A stretch of DNA of 18,694 nt, taken from positions 1 through 18,694 of the forward strand of contig JACMIV010000210.1 in NCBI GenBank assembly GCA_014380965.1, read 5' to 3'. The translations under genes and the position numbers were made by a program. Positions 1-7,474 of this stretch are shown here, in pieces. Source of the DNA: Rhizobiaceae bacterium (lineage in GTDB: Bacteria; Pseudomonadota; Alphaproteobacteria; Rhizobiales; Rhizobiaceae). How positions within the stretch are numbered: position 1 is the stretch's first letter; the number at the start of each line of letters is the position of its first letter. Under the pieces are notes generated by a model. That model saw only the letters and a program-made list of their open reading frames with translations. It was not told the DNA's origin and made no database searches.

Positions 1-2160
1 GACGCGGTTCTGGAACGCCTCGTCGATGAGCCCGAGACGGTGGCGAGGCTCGACATAGCTCAAGGCGAGTCGGATCAGGGCGAGGCGTTCGGTGGCTCCC
101 GCCTGGTCGAAGCTCCGTCCCGCGACACGCATGATCACTTGACGGTAGTCCTTGAGCTCTTCCGGGGTCATGATCGAGATGCGCTGGAGCAGCGGGTTGC
201 CGGGTTCGAGATCGCCGAACAGATCGATCATCGTGACGGCGATGTCGCGGCCCATCTCGAACAGGTTCTGCGCCAGGCCCGTCGCGCGGCCGGTCTCCCT
301 CGCATAGGGATGGGCGAAGAACTGCGCGAGGCCAAGCCGCGCGTCGCGCGGCGCGCCGAAGACGATGTTCTCCATGATCGTCGCGTTGACGATGTAGCGG
401 TCGGGGTCGAAGGCCTCGACGTAGCTTTCCATCCCTTCCGCCTCGAGCGTTTCGCGAAAGGCGAGGCGGGACTTCAGAACGGTTGCCGAGACCTCCTCCA
501 CGAACTTCTCGGGCACGCGGGTTCTGAGACCGAAGAGCCGCACGTCGCGTTCGAGCATGACGAGCGACAGGATCTCGGCGACATAGGGTCCAAGGTCCGT
601 CTCCGAGGCGAGTCCGAGGTCCTCGAAGTCGATCCAGCCGTCGGCAATGTCGAGCTGCGTGTTGCCGGAGCGCTTCGTCTCGTGAACCGCAAGCGCATCC
701 GTCTTCGTCTTCTCACGCTCCGCCGGCAGGACGGGATAGTGCCGCAGGCCGTAAAGGAGCGAGTCGCGCAGAGACGACCGGGGGAGATACGTGGTCGCAT
801 CGACATAGGCGAGGCGGCGCCCGGTGACCGCCTCCGGCACGGCGCCGAGCGGCTCGTCGCCAAGCGTGATCTGCCCGGCGCTCGGCGGACGCAGGCGCGC
901 CATGACTTCGGCCACGTGCTCGGCCCCCTCGCCCACACCCGCGACAACAGCCACCTTCTGCGTCAGCGGCAGGTCCACCGTCACGTCCTCGAACAGACGG
1001 CCGTCGGCTTCCTCCTGCGCCGTCAGCCCGCTCAGCACGAAAGCGCCGGCGAGAGGCGCGACACGCTCTTTGGCAGGCGCCTGGAGCGCGGCCTCGGAAA
1101 TGTTGTCGACGTCGAACTGCTCGACCACCTGCTCGTACTTCACCTGAACGTCGAGGCGGATCTGATCCCAGTCGATGAGGTCCTTCAACGGAGATGGCAG
1201 GTCCTTGTAGGCCGCGATGACGGCGACGAGCTGGCCGATATCGAGCTGGCCGGTGATCGCGTAGTAGCCGCCGAAGAGATAGAAGATGAAGGGCGTGACC
1301 TGAGCGAGGAAGTTGTTCAGGAATTTGACCAGGAACTTCCATTGGTAGATGTCGAAGCGGATAAGGAAGATCCGGCCGAGCTCCTCCGAGACGCCGGCGC
1401 GCTCCCAGTTCGAAGTGTCGTTGGTGTGGACCGAGGCGATGCCCTCGACGATCTCGCCGACGCGGCCGGCGAACTGGCGCGCCGTGAGCTGGCGCTGCCG
1501 ACCGAGGACGAGAAGCCGGCGGCGCATGCGTGGGATGAGGACGACCTGGATGCCCATGACGCCCATGGCGACGAGGCCGAGCGAGACGCTCTGAACGAAG
1601 ATGAAGACGATCGCCGTCAGGATCTGGCTGAGCAGGAAGACGGGGGTGACGAAGGCCTCGCCGATGAAGCCGCCGATCGGCTCCAGCTCGTCCTTGATCA
1701 TCGAGGCGACTTCCGGCGCCCGGAGCTGCCGGAACCGAAGGATCGGAAAGCGCAGCACGAGATCGACGAACTCGTAGCGCATCCGGCGCAGCATGCGCTC
1801 GCCGAGCCGGCCCTTGAAGGTGTTGAGGTAGTACTTGAACCAGCCGTTGACGATCACGAGCAGCAGGAAGAAGCCGCTGAGGACGTAAAGCGCGTTGAGC
1901 CGCGTGAGGTCGACGCCGTCGAAGAGGGCGAGTTGGCCGCCGGAAACCAGCCAGTCGGGCATCGGAATGGAGAGGCCGAGATAGCTCTGCGTCGCCGTCT
2001 CGCTCTCGAAGCCCTCGCCCTGGATCGGCCCGTTGACGATGAGCTTCGGCAGGTTCAGCGACAGGAAGAGCGCGGGGATCGACAGGGCGACCACGAACAG
2101 CATCCAGAGCTGCTGACGGCGCGTGTGCATCCAGGTGTAGCGATAGAGCGAAACGGCCAT
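1..2160 (-). CDS. ABC exporter-type fused membrane/ATP-binding protein with degenerate NBD (partial, 3' end off window)
   Basis: I translated this frame directly: 720 codons open to the left edge, so the C-terminus is missing. An in-frame TGA abuts the ATG at 2160, which fixes the start, though no strong Shine-Dalgarno sequence precedes it. Residues about 18-36, 88-106, 165-215 and 280-318 are hydrophobic and match the exporter-type ABC transmembrane domain (for example GQLDIGQLVAV near 304). A nucleotide-binding domain begins near 370, but its Walker A position (408-415) reads GVGEGAEH, so the lysine is replaced by Glu. The Q-loop equivalent (451-473, YVDATTYLP) lacks Gln. About 110 residues later a second Q-loop/ENI-like segment appears (580-602, ending ATIMENIVFG). 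No ABC signature or Walker B is reached in the window. It lies 102 bp downstream of the importer permease on the same strand. Substrate and direction of transport are unknown. Confidence 0.85.
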   Translation of the reverse strand, partial: MAVSLYRYTWMHTRRQQLWMLFVVALSIPALFLSLNLPKLIVNGPIQGEGFESETATQSYLGLSIPMPDWLVSGGQLALFDGVDLTRLNALYVLSGFFLLLVIVNGWFKYYLNTFKGRLGERMLRRMRYEFVDLVLRFPILRFRQLRAPEVASMIKDELEPIGGFIGEAFVTPVFLLSQILTAIVFIFVQSVSLGLVAMGVMGIQVVLIPRMRRRLLVLGRQRQLTARQFAGRVGEIVEGIASVHTNDTSNWERAGVSEELGRIFLIRFDIYQWKFLVKFLNNFLAQVTPFIFYLFGGYYAITGQLDIGQLVAVIAAYKDLPSPLKDLIDWDQIRLDVQVKYEQVVEQFDVDNISEAALQAPAKERVAPLAGAFVLSGLTAQEEADGRLFEDVTVDLPLTQKVAVVAGVGEGAEHVAEVMARLRPPSAGQITLGDEPLGAVPEAVTGRRLAYVDATTYLPRSSLRDSLLYGLRHYPVLPAEREKTKTDALAVHETKRSGNTQLDIADGWIDFEDLGLASETDLGPYVAEILSLVMLERDVRLFGLRTRVPEKFVEEVSATVLKSRLAFRETLEAEGMESYVEAFDPDRYIVNATIMENIVFGAPRDARLGLAQFFAHPYARETGRATGLAQNLFEMGRDIAVTMIDLFGDLEPGNPLLQRISIMTPEELKDYRQVIMRVAGRSFDQAGATERLALIRLALSYVEPRHRLGLIDEAFQNRV

Positions 2161-2262
2161 TCAGTGTTCTGTCGCGTCCTGTGCCTGCGGTCCGCGCCGA
2201 GTCTAGCAGCCGTGGTCTCGCTCCGCCAGAACACGGCGGTGCTCCGTCTCTATCCACACGGT

Positions 2263-3084
2263 TCAGGAGTTCAGGCGTTCCGTCCTTCGCCTGACCGCCA
2301 TCGCCACGAGGCCGGCGAGGAGAAGGAAGGCGGCGGCCGTCAGGGTGCTCATGGTTCCGAGTGCCGGTACCATCGGCGTGTAGCCGGCGACCATCTTCGA
2401 ATAGAGCCACTTCGGCACCGTGGAATCGGCGCCCGCCGTGTAGAGCGAGAGCGGGAAGTTGCCCCAGGACAGGAGAAAGGCGAAGAGCGCGCCGGACCAG
2501 ATGCCGGGCCACAGGATCGGCAGCGTGACCTCGCGCAGGACGAACAGACGGCTCGCGCCGAGATCGGCAGCCGCCTCCTCGACGCTCTGGTCGAAGCTGT
2601 AGACCTTGATCGCAATAACGAGCGTGACGACCGGGATGATCCAGATCAGGTGGGCTATCGCGGCTGTGTGCCAGCTTGGCTGGATGCCGAGCGCGTTGAA
2701 CCAGAGAAGAAGGGCGAGACCCAGAACCGGCTGCGGGAAGAAGATCGGCAGAAGGACGAGCTTCTGGTAGAGGCGTCGGCCCTTCCAGTCGTAGCGGGCG
2801 AAGGCCAGCGCGCCGAAGAAGGCGACGACGACCGAGACGAGTGTCACGATGGCGGCGATCGCGAGCGACGTCTGGACGATCGTCGTGATCTCGATCGAGG
2901 CGAAGGTCCGCGACCACCATTCGAGCGAGAAGGCGCGCACCGGGAACAGGAAGTAGCGGCCCTTGGAAAGGCCCGCGAGGGCGCCGCAGACGATCGGAAG
3001 ATAGACGAGGAGGAGGACGAGCACCGTCCAGGTCCAGACGAAGGCACCGACGCGCTTTTCGGAACGCTGGCTCAAGGGTGTCAC
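2263..3084 (-). CDS. ABC transporter permease, PotC-like
   Basis: This is an inner-membrane permease of the spermidine/putrescine-type (PotC/PotI-like) family, about 273 aa, the usual family length. The open frame extends further upstream, but that part overlaps the neighbouring permease gene. I chose the GTG at 3084 because it overlaps the upstream TGA as GTGA, the standard translational-coupling arrangement. The protein has about six hydrophobic segments, starting with WTWTVLVLLLVYLPIV near the N-terminus. It carries a clear EAA cytoplasmic loop (EEAAADLGASRLFVLREVTLP) that docks onto the ATPase. It is the last gene of the four-gene importer set: binding protein, ATPase, permease, permease. 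The family assignment is firm. The transported compound is not shown by the sequence; polyamines are only the family default. Confidence 0.9.
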   Translation of the reverse strand: MTPLSQRSEKRVGAFVWTWTVLVLLLVYLPIVCGALAGLSKGRYFLFPVRAFSLEWWSRTFASIEITTIVQTSLAIAAIVTLVSVVVAFFGALAFARYDWKGRRLYQKLVLLPIFFPQPVLGLALLLWFNALGIQPSWHTAAIAHLIWIIPVVTLVIAIKVYSFDQSVEEAAADLGASRLFVLREVTLPILWPGIWSGALFAFLLSWGNFPLSLYTAGADSTVPKWLYSKMVAGYTPMVPALGTMSTLTAAAFLLLAGLVAMAVRRRTERLNS

Positions 3085-4052
3085 TTTCGCCCGAGGATGC
3101 GGTCGAGATCGAGACGGGCCATCACGGCGAGCGACAGCCCGCTGACGACGACCATCAGGAGCACCGCGAGAGCCGAGCCGAGCGGCCAGTTCTGCGCATA
3201 GGTGAACGCCGTCTCGATGTCGTGCGTCACGGTGATGAGAGCTTGTCCGCCGAGGATCTTCGATTCCGCCACCGCGCCGGCCCCGAGCACGAAGGTCAGC
3301 AGCATGCCGATGAGGATGCCGGGCATCGCCAGCGGCAGCTCGATCTCGCGCCAGATCGTCCACCGTCCGGCGCCGAGATCGCGCGCGGCGTCGACGAGAT
3401 CGCGCGGCACCATCGACAGGCCCAGCACCAGCGGAAACAGCATGAACGGAAGGTAGACGTAGACCATGCCGAAGAGGATGATGCCCGGCGTGTAGAGCAC
3501 CTCGGGTCCACCTGCACCGCCAAGAGCCTTCAGCGTGCCGTCGAGCACCCCGTTCTTTATGAAGAACAGCACCCAGCCATAGAGCCGCACGTTCTCGGAG
3601 ACGAAGAGCGGGAAGACGAAGAGGACGCTGATGAAGCCGGACCAGCGGCCGAAGACCCTGACGAGCCCGACCGCGATCGGATAGGAGACGATCGCGAGGA
3701 CGACGACGGTGAGCACGGCAAGAAGGATCGACCAGGCGAAGGAGGTCCAGACCGTGTTCCCCGGCGCTACGATCGCCGCGTAGTTCTCTAAGGTGAAGGA
3801 GCCGAACACGTCGTAGCTGCGCGGCGTCGCGAAGGAGTAGGCGAGCACCGTGAGGAGCGGCGCGACGAAGCCGAAAAGGAGGACGACAAGGAGCGGCGCG
3901 GATGCCCGCAGGCCCGGGGATAGAGGCATCCCGAGCAGCTTTCCTAAAGAGAAGAGGCCGGTCTCCTTTTTGGGGTGTGCCGATACGATGGAACGCCCTT
4001 GCCCGTCAACTGCTCCCGCGCCGATCCCTCGCCCCATCTCGGCTTCGCTCAT
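3081..4052 (-). CDS. ABC transporter permease, PotB-like
   Basis: This is the first of two importer permeases, 323 aa, PotB/PotH-like. After a hydrophilic N-terminal stretch of about 45 residues come about six membrane segments (for example PLLVVLLFGFVAPLLTVLAYSF). An EAA loop, DAARDLGAGRWTIWREIELPL, sits about two thirds along. The ATG at 4052 lies one base after the ATPase stop (TGA-T-ATG), so it is translationally coupled. Its own stop overlaps the next permease start by four bases. The long N-terminus means an internal ATG such as the one before PLSPGLRASAP could be the real start, but the tight junction favours 4052. With the second permease it should form the heterodimeric channel. Confidence 0.9.
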   Translation of the reverse strand: MSEAEMGRGIGAGAVDGQGRSIVSAHPKKETGLFSLGKLLGMPLSPGLRASAPLLVVLLFGFVAPLLTVLAYSFATPRSYDVFGSFTLENYAAIVAPGNTVWTSFAWSILLAVLTVVVLAIVSYPIAVGLVRVFGRWSGFISVLFVFPLFVSENVRLYGWVLFFIKNGVLDGTLKALGGAGGPEVLYTPGIILFGMVYVYLPFMLFPLVLGLSMVPRDLVDAARDLGAGRWTIWREIELPLAMPGILIGMLLTFVLGAGAVAESKILGGQALITVTHDIETAFTYAQNWPLGSALAVLLMVVVSGLSLAVMARLDLDRILGRK

Positions 4053-4053
4053 A

Positions 4054-5193
4054 TCAGACCTCGACCACGATGGCGTTCTTGGCGTCCCAGCCGACGAGGA
4101 CGGGCTGGTCGATCGCCGCCGTCCGCCCGAGACCGCGCGAGACTTCCGCGAGCATCACGCTGGCGCCGACCCGGACCTGATACTGGACCCGGGAGCCCAG
4201 CGAATACTCGTTGTAGAGGATGCCGGACATACAATTGTCGGCCTCCTCGGGCCGTTCGACGAAGCGCAGGAATTCCGGCCGCACGACGATGGCAACCTCG
4301 CGGCTCCCCTTCAGCCGCTCGGGCAGGACGAGCGTCAGCGGCGCGGTCGATTGCGGCGTCGTCCAGGCGCCGTCTGTGCCGAGCGTCGCCGTCAGCACGT
4401 TGACCTCGCCGACGAATTCGGAAACGAACCGGTCGGCGGGCTTGGTATAGATCTCCTCGGGCGTTCCGACCTGCACGAGGCGGCCGGCGCGCATGACGCC
4501 GATGCGGTCGGACATCACCATCGCCTCTTCGAGACTGTGGGTGATGTAGACGAAGGTCTTGCCGCTCTCCTTGTGGAGGTCCTTCAGCTCCTTCTCCAAG
4601 GCCTTCTTCAGCTTGTAGTCGAGCGCAGACAGCGGCTCGTCGAAGAAGAGGATGTCCGGATCGTAGGCGAAGGCGCGGGCGAGCGCGACGCGCTGCTTCT
4701 CGCCGCCGGAACATTGCATGACGTTGCGGCCGTAATGCCCCTCCGGCAGGCGCATCATCGCCATGAGCTCCAGCGCGCGGCGTTTTCGCTCGGCCGGCGC
4801 CAAGCCGCGCACCTTGAGGGCGAACTCGATGTTTCGCCCGACCGTCATGTGCGGAAAGAGCGCGAGCGACTGGAAGACGAGGCAGGTCGGCCGCTCGTTC
4901 GGGGCGACGTCGTTGATCCGCCGGCCGCGCAAAGTGATGTTGCCCTCGCTCGGGCTTTCCATGCCTGCCAACATCCGAAGCAGCGTCGTCTTGCCGGAGC
5001 CGGACGGGCCGACGATGGTCAGGAACTCGCCCTCGCGGATGTCGAGATCGATCCGCTCGACGGCGGCGAAGTCCTTGAACATCTTGCGCACGCCGACGAG
5101 TTGCAGGACCGGCAGCGGCGGGGAAACAGTGTTCCCGGCGATGTCGGGAGACGACGCGCCGGCGGGCTTCATGTCGGCAGGAACCATGTTCAT
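4054..5193 (-). CDS. ABC transporter ATP-binding protein, PotA-like
   Basis: This is the energising ATPase of the importer, about 380 aa. It has an N-terminal nucleotide-binding domain followed by a C-terminal TOBE-like region (ending VLVGWDAKNAIVVEV). Visible motifs are Walker A GPSGSGKTT, Q-loop LVFQSLALFPHMTV, signature CSGGEKQR (Cys in place of the usual Leu), Walker B DILFFDEP and H-loop ITHSLEEA. Three in-frame starts lie close together: TTG 5205, ATG 5193 and ATG 5187. I list ATG 5193, which has GGATGG just upstream; the choice changes only a few residues. The gene is separated from the binding-protein gene by about 100 bp containing two perfect hairpins and is coupled to the permease downstream. 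Polyamine-family membership is clear; the actual substrate is not. Confidence 0.92.
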   Translation of the reverse strand: MNMVPADMKPAGASSPDIAGNTVSPPLPVLQLVGVRKMFKDFAAVERIDLDIREGEFLTIVGPSGSGKTTLLRMLAGMESPSEGNITLRGRRINDVAPNERPTCLVFQSLALFPHMTVGRNIEFALKVRGLAPAERKRRALELMAMMRLPEGHYGRNVMQCSGGEKQRVALARAFAYDPDILFFDEPLSALDYKLKKALEKELKDLHKESGKTFVYITHSLEEAMVMSDRIGVMRAGRLVQVGTPEEIYTKPADRFVSEFVGEVNVLTATLGTDGAWTTPQSTAPLTLVLPERLKGSREVAIVVRPEFLRFVERPEEADNCMSGILYNEYSLGSRVQYQVRVGASVMLAEVSRGLGRTAAIDQPVLVGWDAKNAIVVEV

Positions 5194-5226
5194 CGCGCCA
5201 TCCAAGGACAGTTCCCGTTCGCTGAA

Positions 5227-5245
5227 GCGGGCCTTTCCGGCCCGC
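5227..5245. repeat. Perfect GC-rich hairpin between binding-protein and ATPase genes
   Basis: GCGGGCC pairs perfectly with GGCCCGC around the loop TTTCC. It lies in the gap between the binding-protein stop (5300) and the ATPase start. There is no T-run on either strand, so it looks less like a full terminator than like a processing or mRNA-stabilising stem. Such stems are common after binding-protein genes, which need higher expression than the membrane parts. Confidence 0.6.
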
Positions 5246-5262
5246 GGACACCTGCCCGTCCC

Positions 5263-5280
5263 GCCGGCTCATTAGCCGGC
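5263..5280. repeat. Second perfect hairpin in the same intergenic gap
   Basis: GCCGGCT pairs with AGCCGGC around a 4-nt loop (CATT on the plus strand). It begins 19 nt after the binding-protein stop on the transcribed (minus) strand and precedes the other stem by about 17 nt. There is no T-tract. Partial termination or protection of the upstream message from 3' decay is the most economical reading. Confidence 0.6.
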
Positions 5281-5299
5281 CGAGGCGGGCGAGGCGTGC

Positions 5300-6445
5300 C
5301 TAGCTCGCCCGCTTGGCGGCGGTCATGATGTCGAGCGCCTTGGCGTAGTCCGGCACGATGTCGTACTCGACGGAACGGCCCATGTCCTCCTCCAGCGTGT
5401 CGTACTGGATGGCGGCGAGCTCGTCAGAGGTGAACAGCTCGAAGCATTTCGGATTGCCCATCTGGCTGACGGGATTGAAGGTTCCTTCGGCGAAGGCGAC
5501 CGTGTGCGCCATTTCCGGCGTCTGCACGTATTTCAGGAACTCCACCGCGAGCGGCGAGAGGTTTGGATTGTTCACCGTTGAGGTCACCTCGATCCAGGAC
5601 ACGGCGCCCTTGCCGTTCATCGGGCCCTTCAGCGGGCTGATCGCCGTCATTTCGAGATATCCGTCGGCGCGCGCCGGCGAGACGGAATATGTGCCGCCGG
5701 TGATGTGCAGGTCGATCTCGCCCGAAACGAGCGCCTGGTTCATCGCTGCGATGTCGCCGACCAGCTTGGCGCCACCGAAAATGCGCTTGGCGGTCTCGCC
5801 GAACTTCGCCATCTCCGTATCGTCATGCGTCTTGAAAGGATCGATGCCGGCGATGAGGAAGAGGTTGAAGACGTTCCAGTCGTCGGATTCCTGAATGCCG
5901 TAGCGCCCGGCAAGCGCCGGATCGTTGAAGATCTCCCAACCTTGCTCCTCGGCCGTCGCCTTGGCGATCTTGTTCGTGTTGACGACGAAGCTGTAGGGAC
6001 CGAAGCGCTGGACCATGCCGAGAAGCTCTGCGCCGTCCTCGCTCATCGCCCAACGGTAGGGCGCCTTGAACTGCGGCAGCATCGTATCGAAGAAGGGCTC
6101 GAACTCCTCCTTCGCCAGCGGCTTGATCAGCCCCTCCGGGTACATGGCCTTGCGGGCCCAGGGATTGTTGACGTTGATGAGGTCCCAGACCGCGGTCTCG
6201 CCCGCCCGCAGGCGGTTGATCATGGTCGGATCGTTGGTGAGGCTCTCGGCCTTTACGGTCGCGCCCTCCGACGTGCGGAACGGGTCCAACACCTGCGCGG
6301 AGTTGTAGCCCTCCCAGCAGAGGATGTTCAGCTCCTTCTCGCGCGCGGCGAACGCTTCCCGCGTCATCGCCGCGGGAAGCCCGCCGAGCGCCAACGCGCT
6401 GGCGCTCATGAGCTGCAGAACGTCTCGTCTCGACATGGTCGTCAT
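5300..6445 (-). CDS. Extracellular solute-binding protein, PotD-like, Tat-exported
   Basis: This is a periplasmic substrate-binding protein of the spermidine/putrescine-type family, 381 aa, first gene of the importer operon. The frame is open further upstream, but ATG 6445 is the likely start: AGGGAG lies 9 nt before it, and the protein then begins MTTMSRRDVLQLMSASALALGG, a classic twin-arginine signal (SRRDVLQ) with a hydrophobic stretch and a probable cleavage site after EAFA. The mature protein starts with KELNILCWEGYNSAQVLDPF, typical of PotD-like proteins. Use of the Tat route suggests folding before export. A tandem repeat abuts its ribosome-binding site, and a candidate operator and promoter lie at 6577-6608. 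The ligand cannot be read from sequence; the neighbouring enzymes suggest a hydroxylated amine or amino acid. Confidence 0.92.
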   Translation of the reverse strand: MTTMSRRDVLQLMSASALALGGLPAAMTREAFAAREKELNILCWEGYNSAQVLDPFRTSEGATVKAESLTNDPTMINRLRAGETAVWDLINVNNPWARKAMYPEGLIKPLAKEEFEPFFDTMLPQFKAPYRWAMSEDGAELLGMVQRFGPYSFVVNTNKIAKATAEEQGWEIFNDPALAGRYGIQESDDWNVFNLFLIAGIDPFKTHDDTEMAKFGETAKRIFGGAKLVGDIAAMNQALVSGEIDLHITGGTYSVSPARADGYLEMTAISPLKGPMNGKGAVSWIEVTSTVNNPNLSPLAVEFLKYVQTPEMAHTVAFAEGTFNPVSQMGNPKCFELFTSDELAAIQYDTLEEDMGRSVEYDIVPDYAKALDIMTAAKRAS

Positions 6446-6460
6446 CGCGGCGCACTCCCT

Positions 6461-6488
6461 CTTCGTGGTGATCCAGCTTCGTGGTGAT
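6461..6488. repeat. 12-bp tandem direct repeat in the binding-protein leader
   Basis: CTTCGTGGTGAT occurs at 6461-6472 and again, identical, at 6477-6488, separated by CCAG. On the transcribed strand this reads ATCACCACGAAG-CTGG-ATCACCACGAAG, and the second copy directly abuts the AGGGAG ribosome-binding site. It lies in the 5' leader outside the chosen coding region. It could be a recent slippage duplication or a binding or structure element. Confidence 0.7.
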
Positions 6489-6576
6489 GCAGAAGCTCCG
6501 GCGATCGCCGCGGCGTCCCTTCCAGCCGGCCGCGACAGTCTTTGGAGCGCGGCGTCCAGCACCGCTCCTTGTGCGG

Positions 6577-6606
6577 ATGCTAACAACATGGGTGTTGGGT
6601 TTACAA
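6577..6606 (-). promoter_or_regulatory. Candidate promoter for the importer operon
   Basis: On the minus strand, TTGTAA (6606-6601) and TAGCAT (6582-6577) are separated by 18 bp. Each matches the sigma-70 consensus at four of six positions. The -35 hexamer lies inside the operator at 6593-6608. It predicts a leader of roughly 125 nt containing the tandem repeat. This is a visual match only. Confidence 0.35.
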
Positions 6607-6608
6607 CA
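6593..6608. promoter_or_regulatory. Candidate operator TGTTG-N6-CAACA (site B), SDR/binding-protein divergent promoter
   Basis: The site reads TGTTGGGTTTACAACA. The same 5-6-5 arrangement of half-sites occurs at 9910-9925 upstream of the kinase gene. An additional CAACA half-site lies at 6584-6588, so three half-sites are clustered. It is placed between the divergent binding-protein and SDR genes and overlaps the candidate -35 on the minus strand, as expected of a repressor site. Confidence 0.55.
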
Positions 6609-6691
6609 TTTTTTTGGTCATGCATCTTTCATGGAACGACAGGCCTCGAGCGGTCGCAAACTCTGAACATCGCCCGAAAGGATTCGCCTCC

Positions 6692-7468
6692 ATGTTGGCA
6701 TCGCTCGAAGGTCGCACGGTCATCGTCACGGGCGCGAGCAAGGGGATCGGCCTCGGCATGGCGAGGCGCTTCGGCGAGGCGGGGCTCGACGTCATGGTCG
6801 TCTCGCGCAAACTCGGCGAGGCCGAAGCGGCGGCGGCCGGCATCGGGAGCCGAGCCTTCGGCTTTGCCGCCGATATCTCGGACGCCGACGAGGCGGACGC
6901 GATGGCGGCGGCCTGCCTCGAACGAACCGGCCGCATCGACATCCTCTGCGCCAACGCCGGCATCTTTCCGGCCGCCAAGCTGGATGCGATGACGGCCGCC
7001 GACTTCGACCATGTCGTCGGCACCAATCTGCGCGGCACGTTCCTGTCGGTGAAGGCCTGCCTTCCCGCCATGAAGGCGGCCAGGACCGGCCGGATCGTCC
7101 TCACCTCGTCGATCACCGGCCCCGTCACCGGCTATCCCGGCTGGGCGCATTACGGCGCGAGCAAAGCCGGGCAGCTCGGCTTCATGCGGACGGCCGCGAT
7201 CGAGCTCGCGCCTTTCGGCATCACGGTCAACGCCGTCGGCCCCGGCAACATCCACACCGAAGGGCTCGACGATCTCGGGTCCGGCTACATCGAGACGATG
7301 GCCGCCTCGATCCCGATGAAGCGCCTTGGTTCCGTCGCCGACATCGCAAACGCCGCCCTCTTCTTCGCCTCCGACGAAGCCGCGTACATCACCGGCCAGA
7401 TGATGATCGTCGACGGTGGCCAGATACTGCCCGAATCGCTCGGCGCGCTGGAGGCGATGGACGGGTAG
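6692..7468 (+). CDS. SDR family NAD(P)-dependent oxidoreductase
   Basis: This is a classical short-chain dehydrogenase/reductase, 258 aa, expected to be cytoplasmic and to interconvert an alcohol and a carbonyl using NAD(P). The start at 6692 has AAGGA 9 nt upstream and gives the usual family N-terminus; upstream in-frame ATGs add an unconserved extension. Motifs are cofactor-binding TGASKGIG (13-20), NAG (88-90), catalytic Ser about 140 (LTSSITG), Tyr154 and Lys158 (YGASK), and a family-typical C-terminus with GQMMIVDGGQ. It is divergent from the binding-protein gene across a 246-bp region holding the shared operator. It converges on the PLP-enzyme gene with only 6 bp between stops. I infer it processes the carbonyl product of the kinase/lyase pathway; the substrate is not determined. 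Confidence 0.93.
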   Translation: MLASLEGRTVIVTGASKGIGLGMARRFGEAGLDVMVVSRKLGEAEAAAAGIGSRAFGFAADISDADEADAMAAACLERTGRIDILCANAGIFPAAKLDAMTAADFDHVVGTNLRGTFLSVKACLPAMKAARTGRIVLTSSITGPVTGYPGWAHYGASKAGQLGFMRTAAIELAPFGITVNAVGPGNIHTEGLDDLGSGYIETMAASIPMKRLGSVADIANAALFFASDEAAYITGQMMIVDGGQILPESLGALEAMDG

Positions 7469-7474
7469 CGCGCG

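Noticed and set aside
2223..2239. CCGCC-N7-GGCGG dyad between the PotC-like permease and the ABC exporter gene
   Set aside because: The stem has only 5 bp and no T-tract; in DNA this GC-rich it is expected by chance.
713..2920. A 735-codon open frame on the minus strand
   Set aside because: It overlaps the true ABC exporter frame and the PotC-like permease in another phase, and its Arg/Pro/Ala-rich translation is typical of an out-of-frame reading.
40..3201. A 1053-codon open frame on the plus strand
   Set aside because: It is antisense to the ABC exporter and permease genes, is highly charged (rich in Arg, Asp, Glu) with no domain pattern, and arises from the GC-rich third positions of the real minus-strand genes.
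3850..5328. A 492-codon open frame on the plus strand
   Set aside because: It is antisense to the PotA-like ATPase, which has every expected motif. The translation has no recognisable fold.
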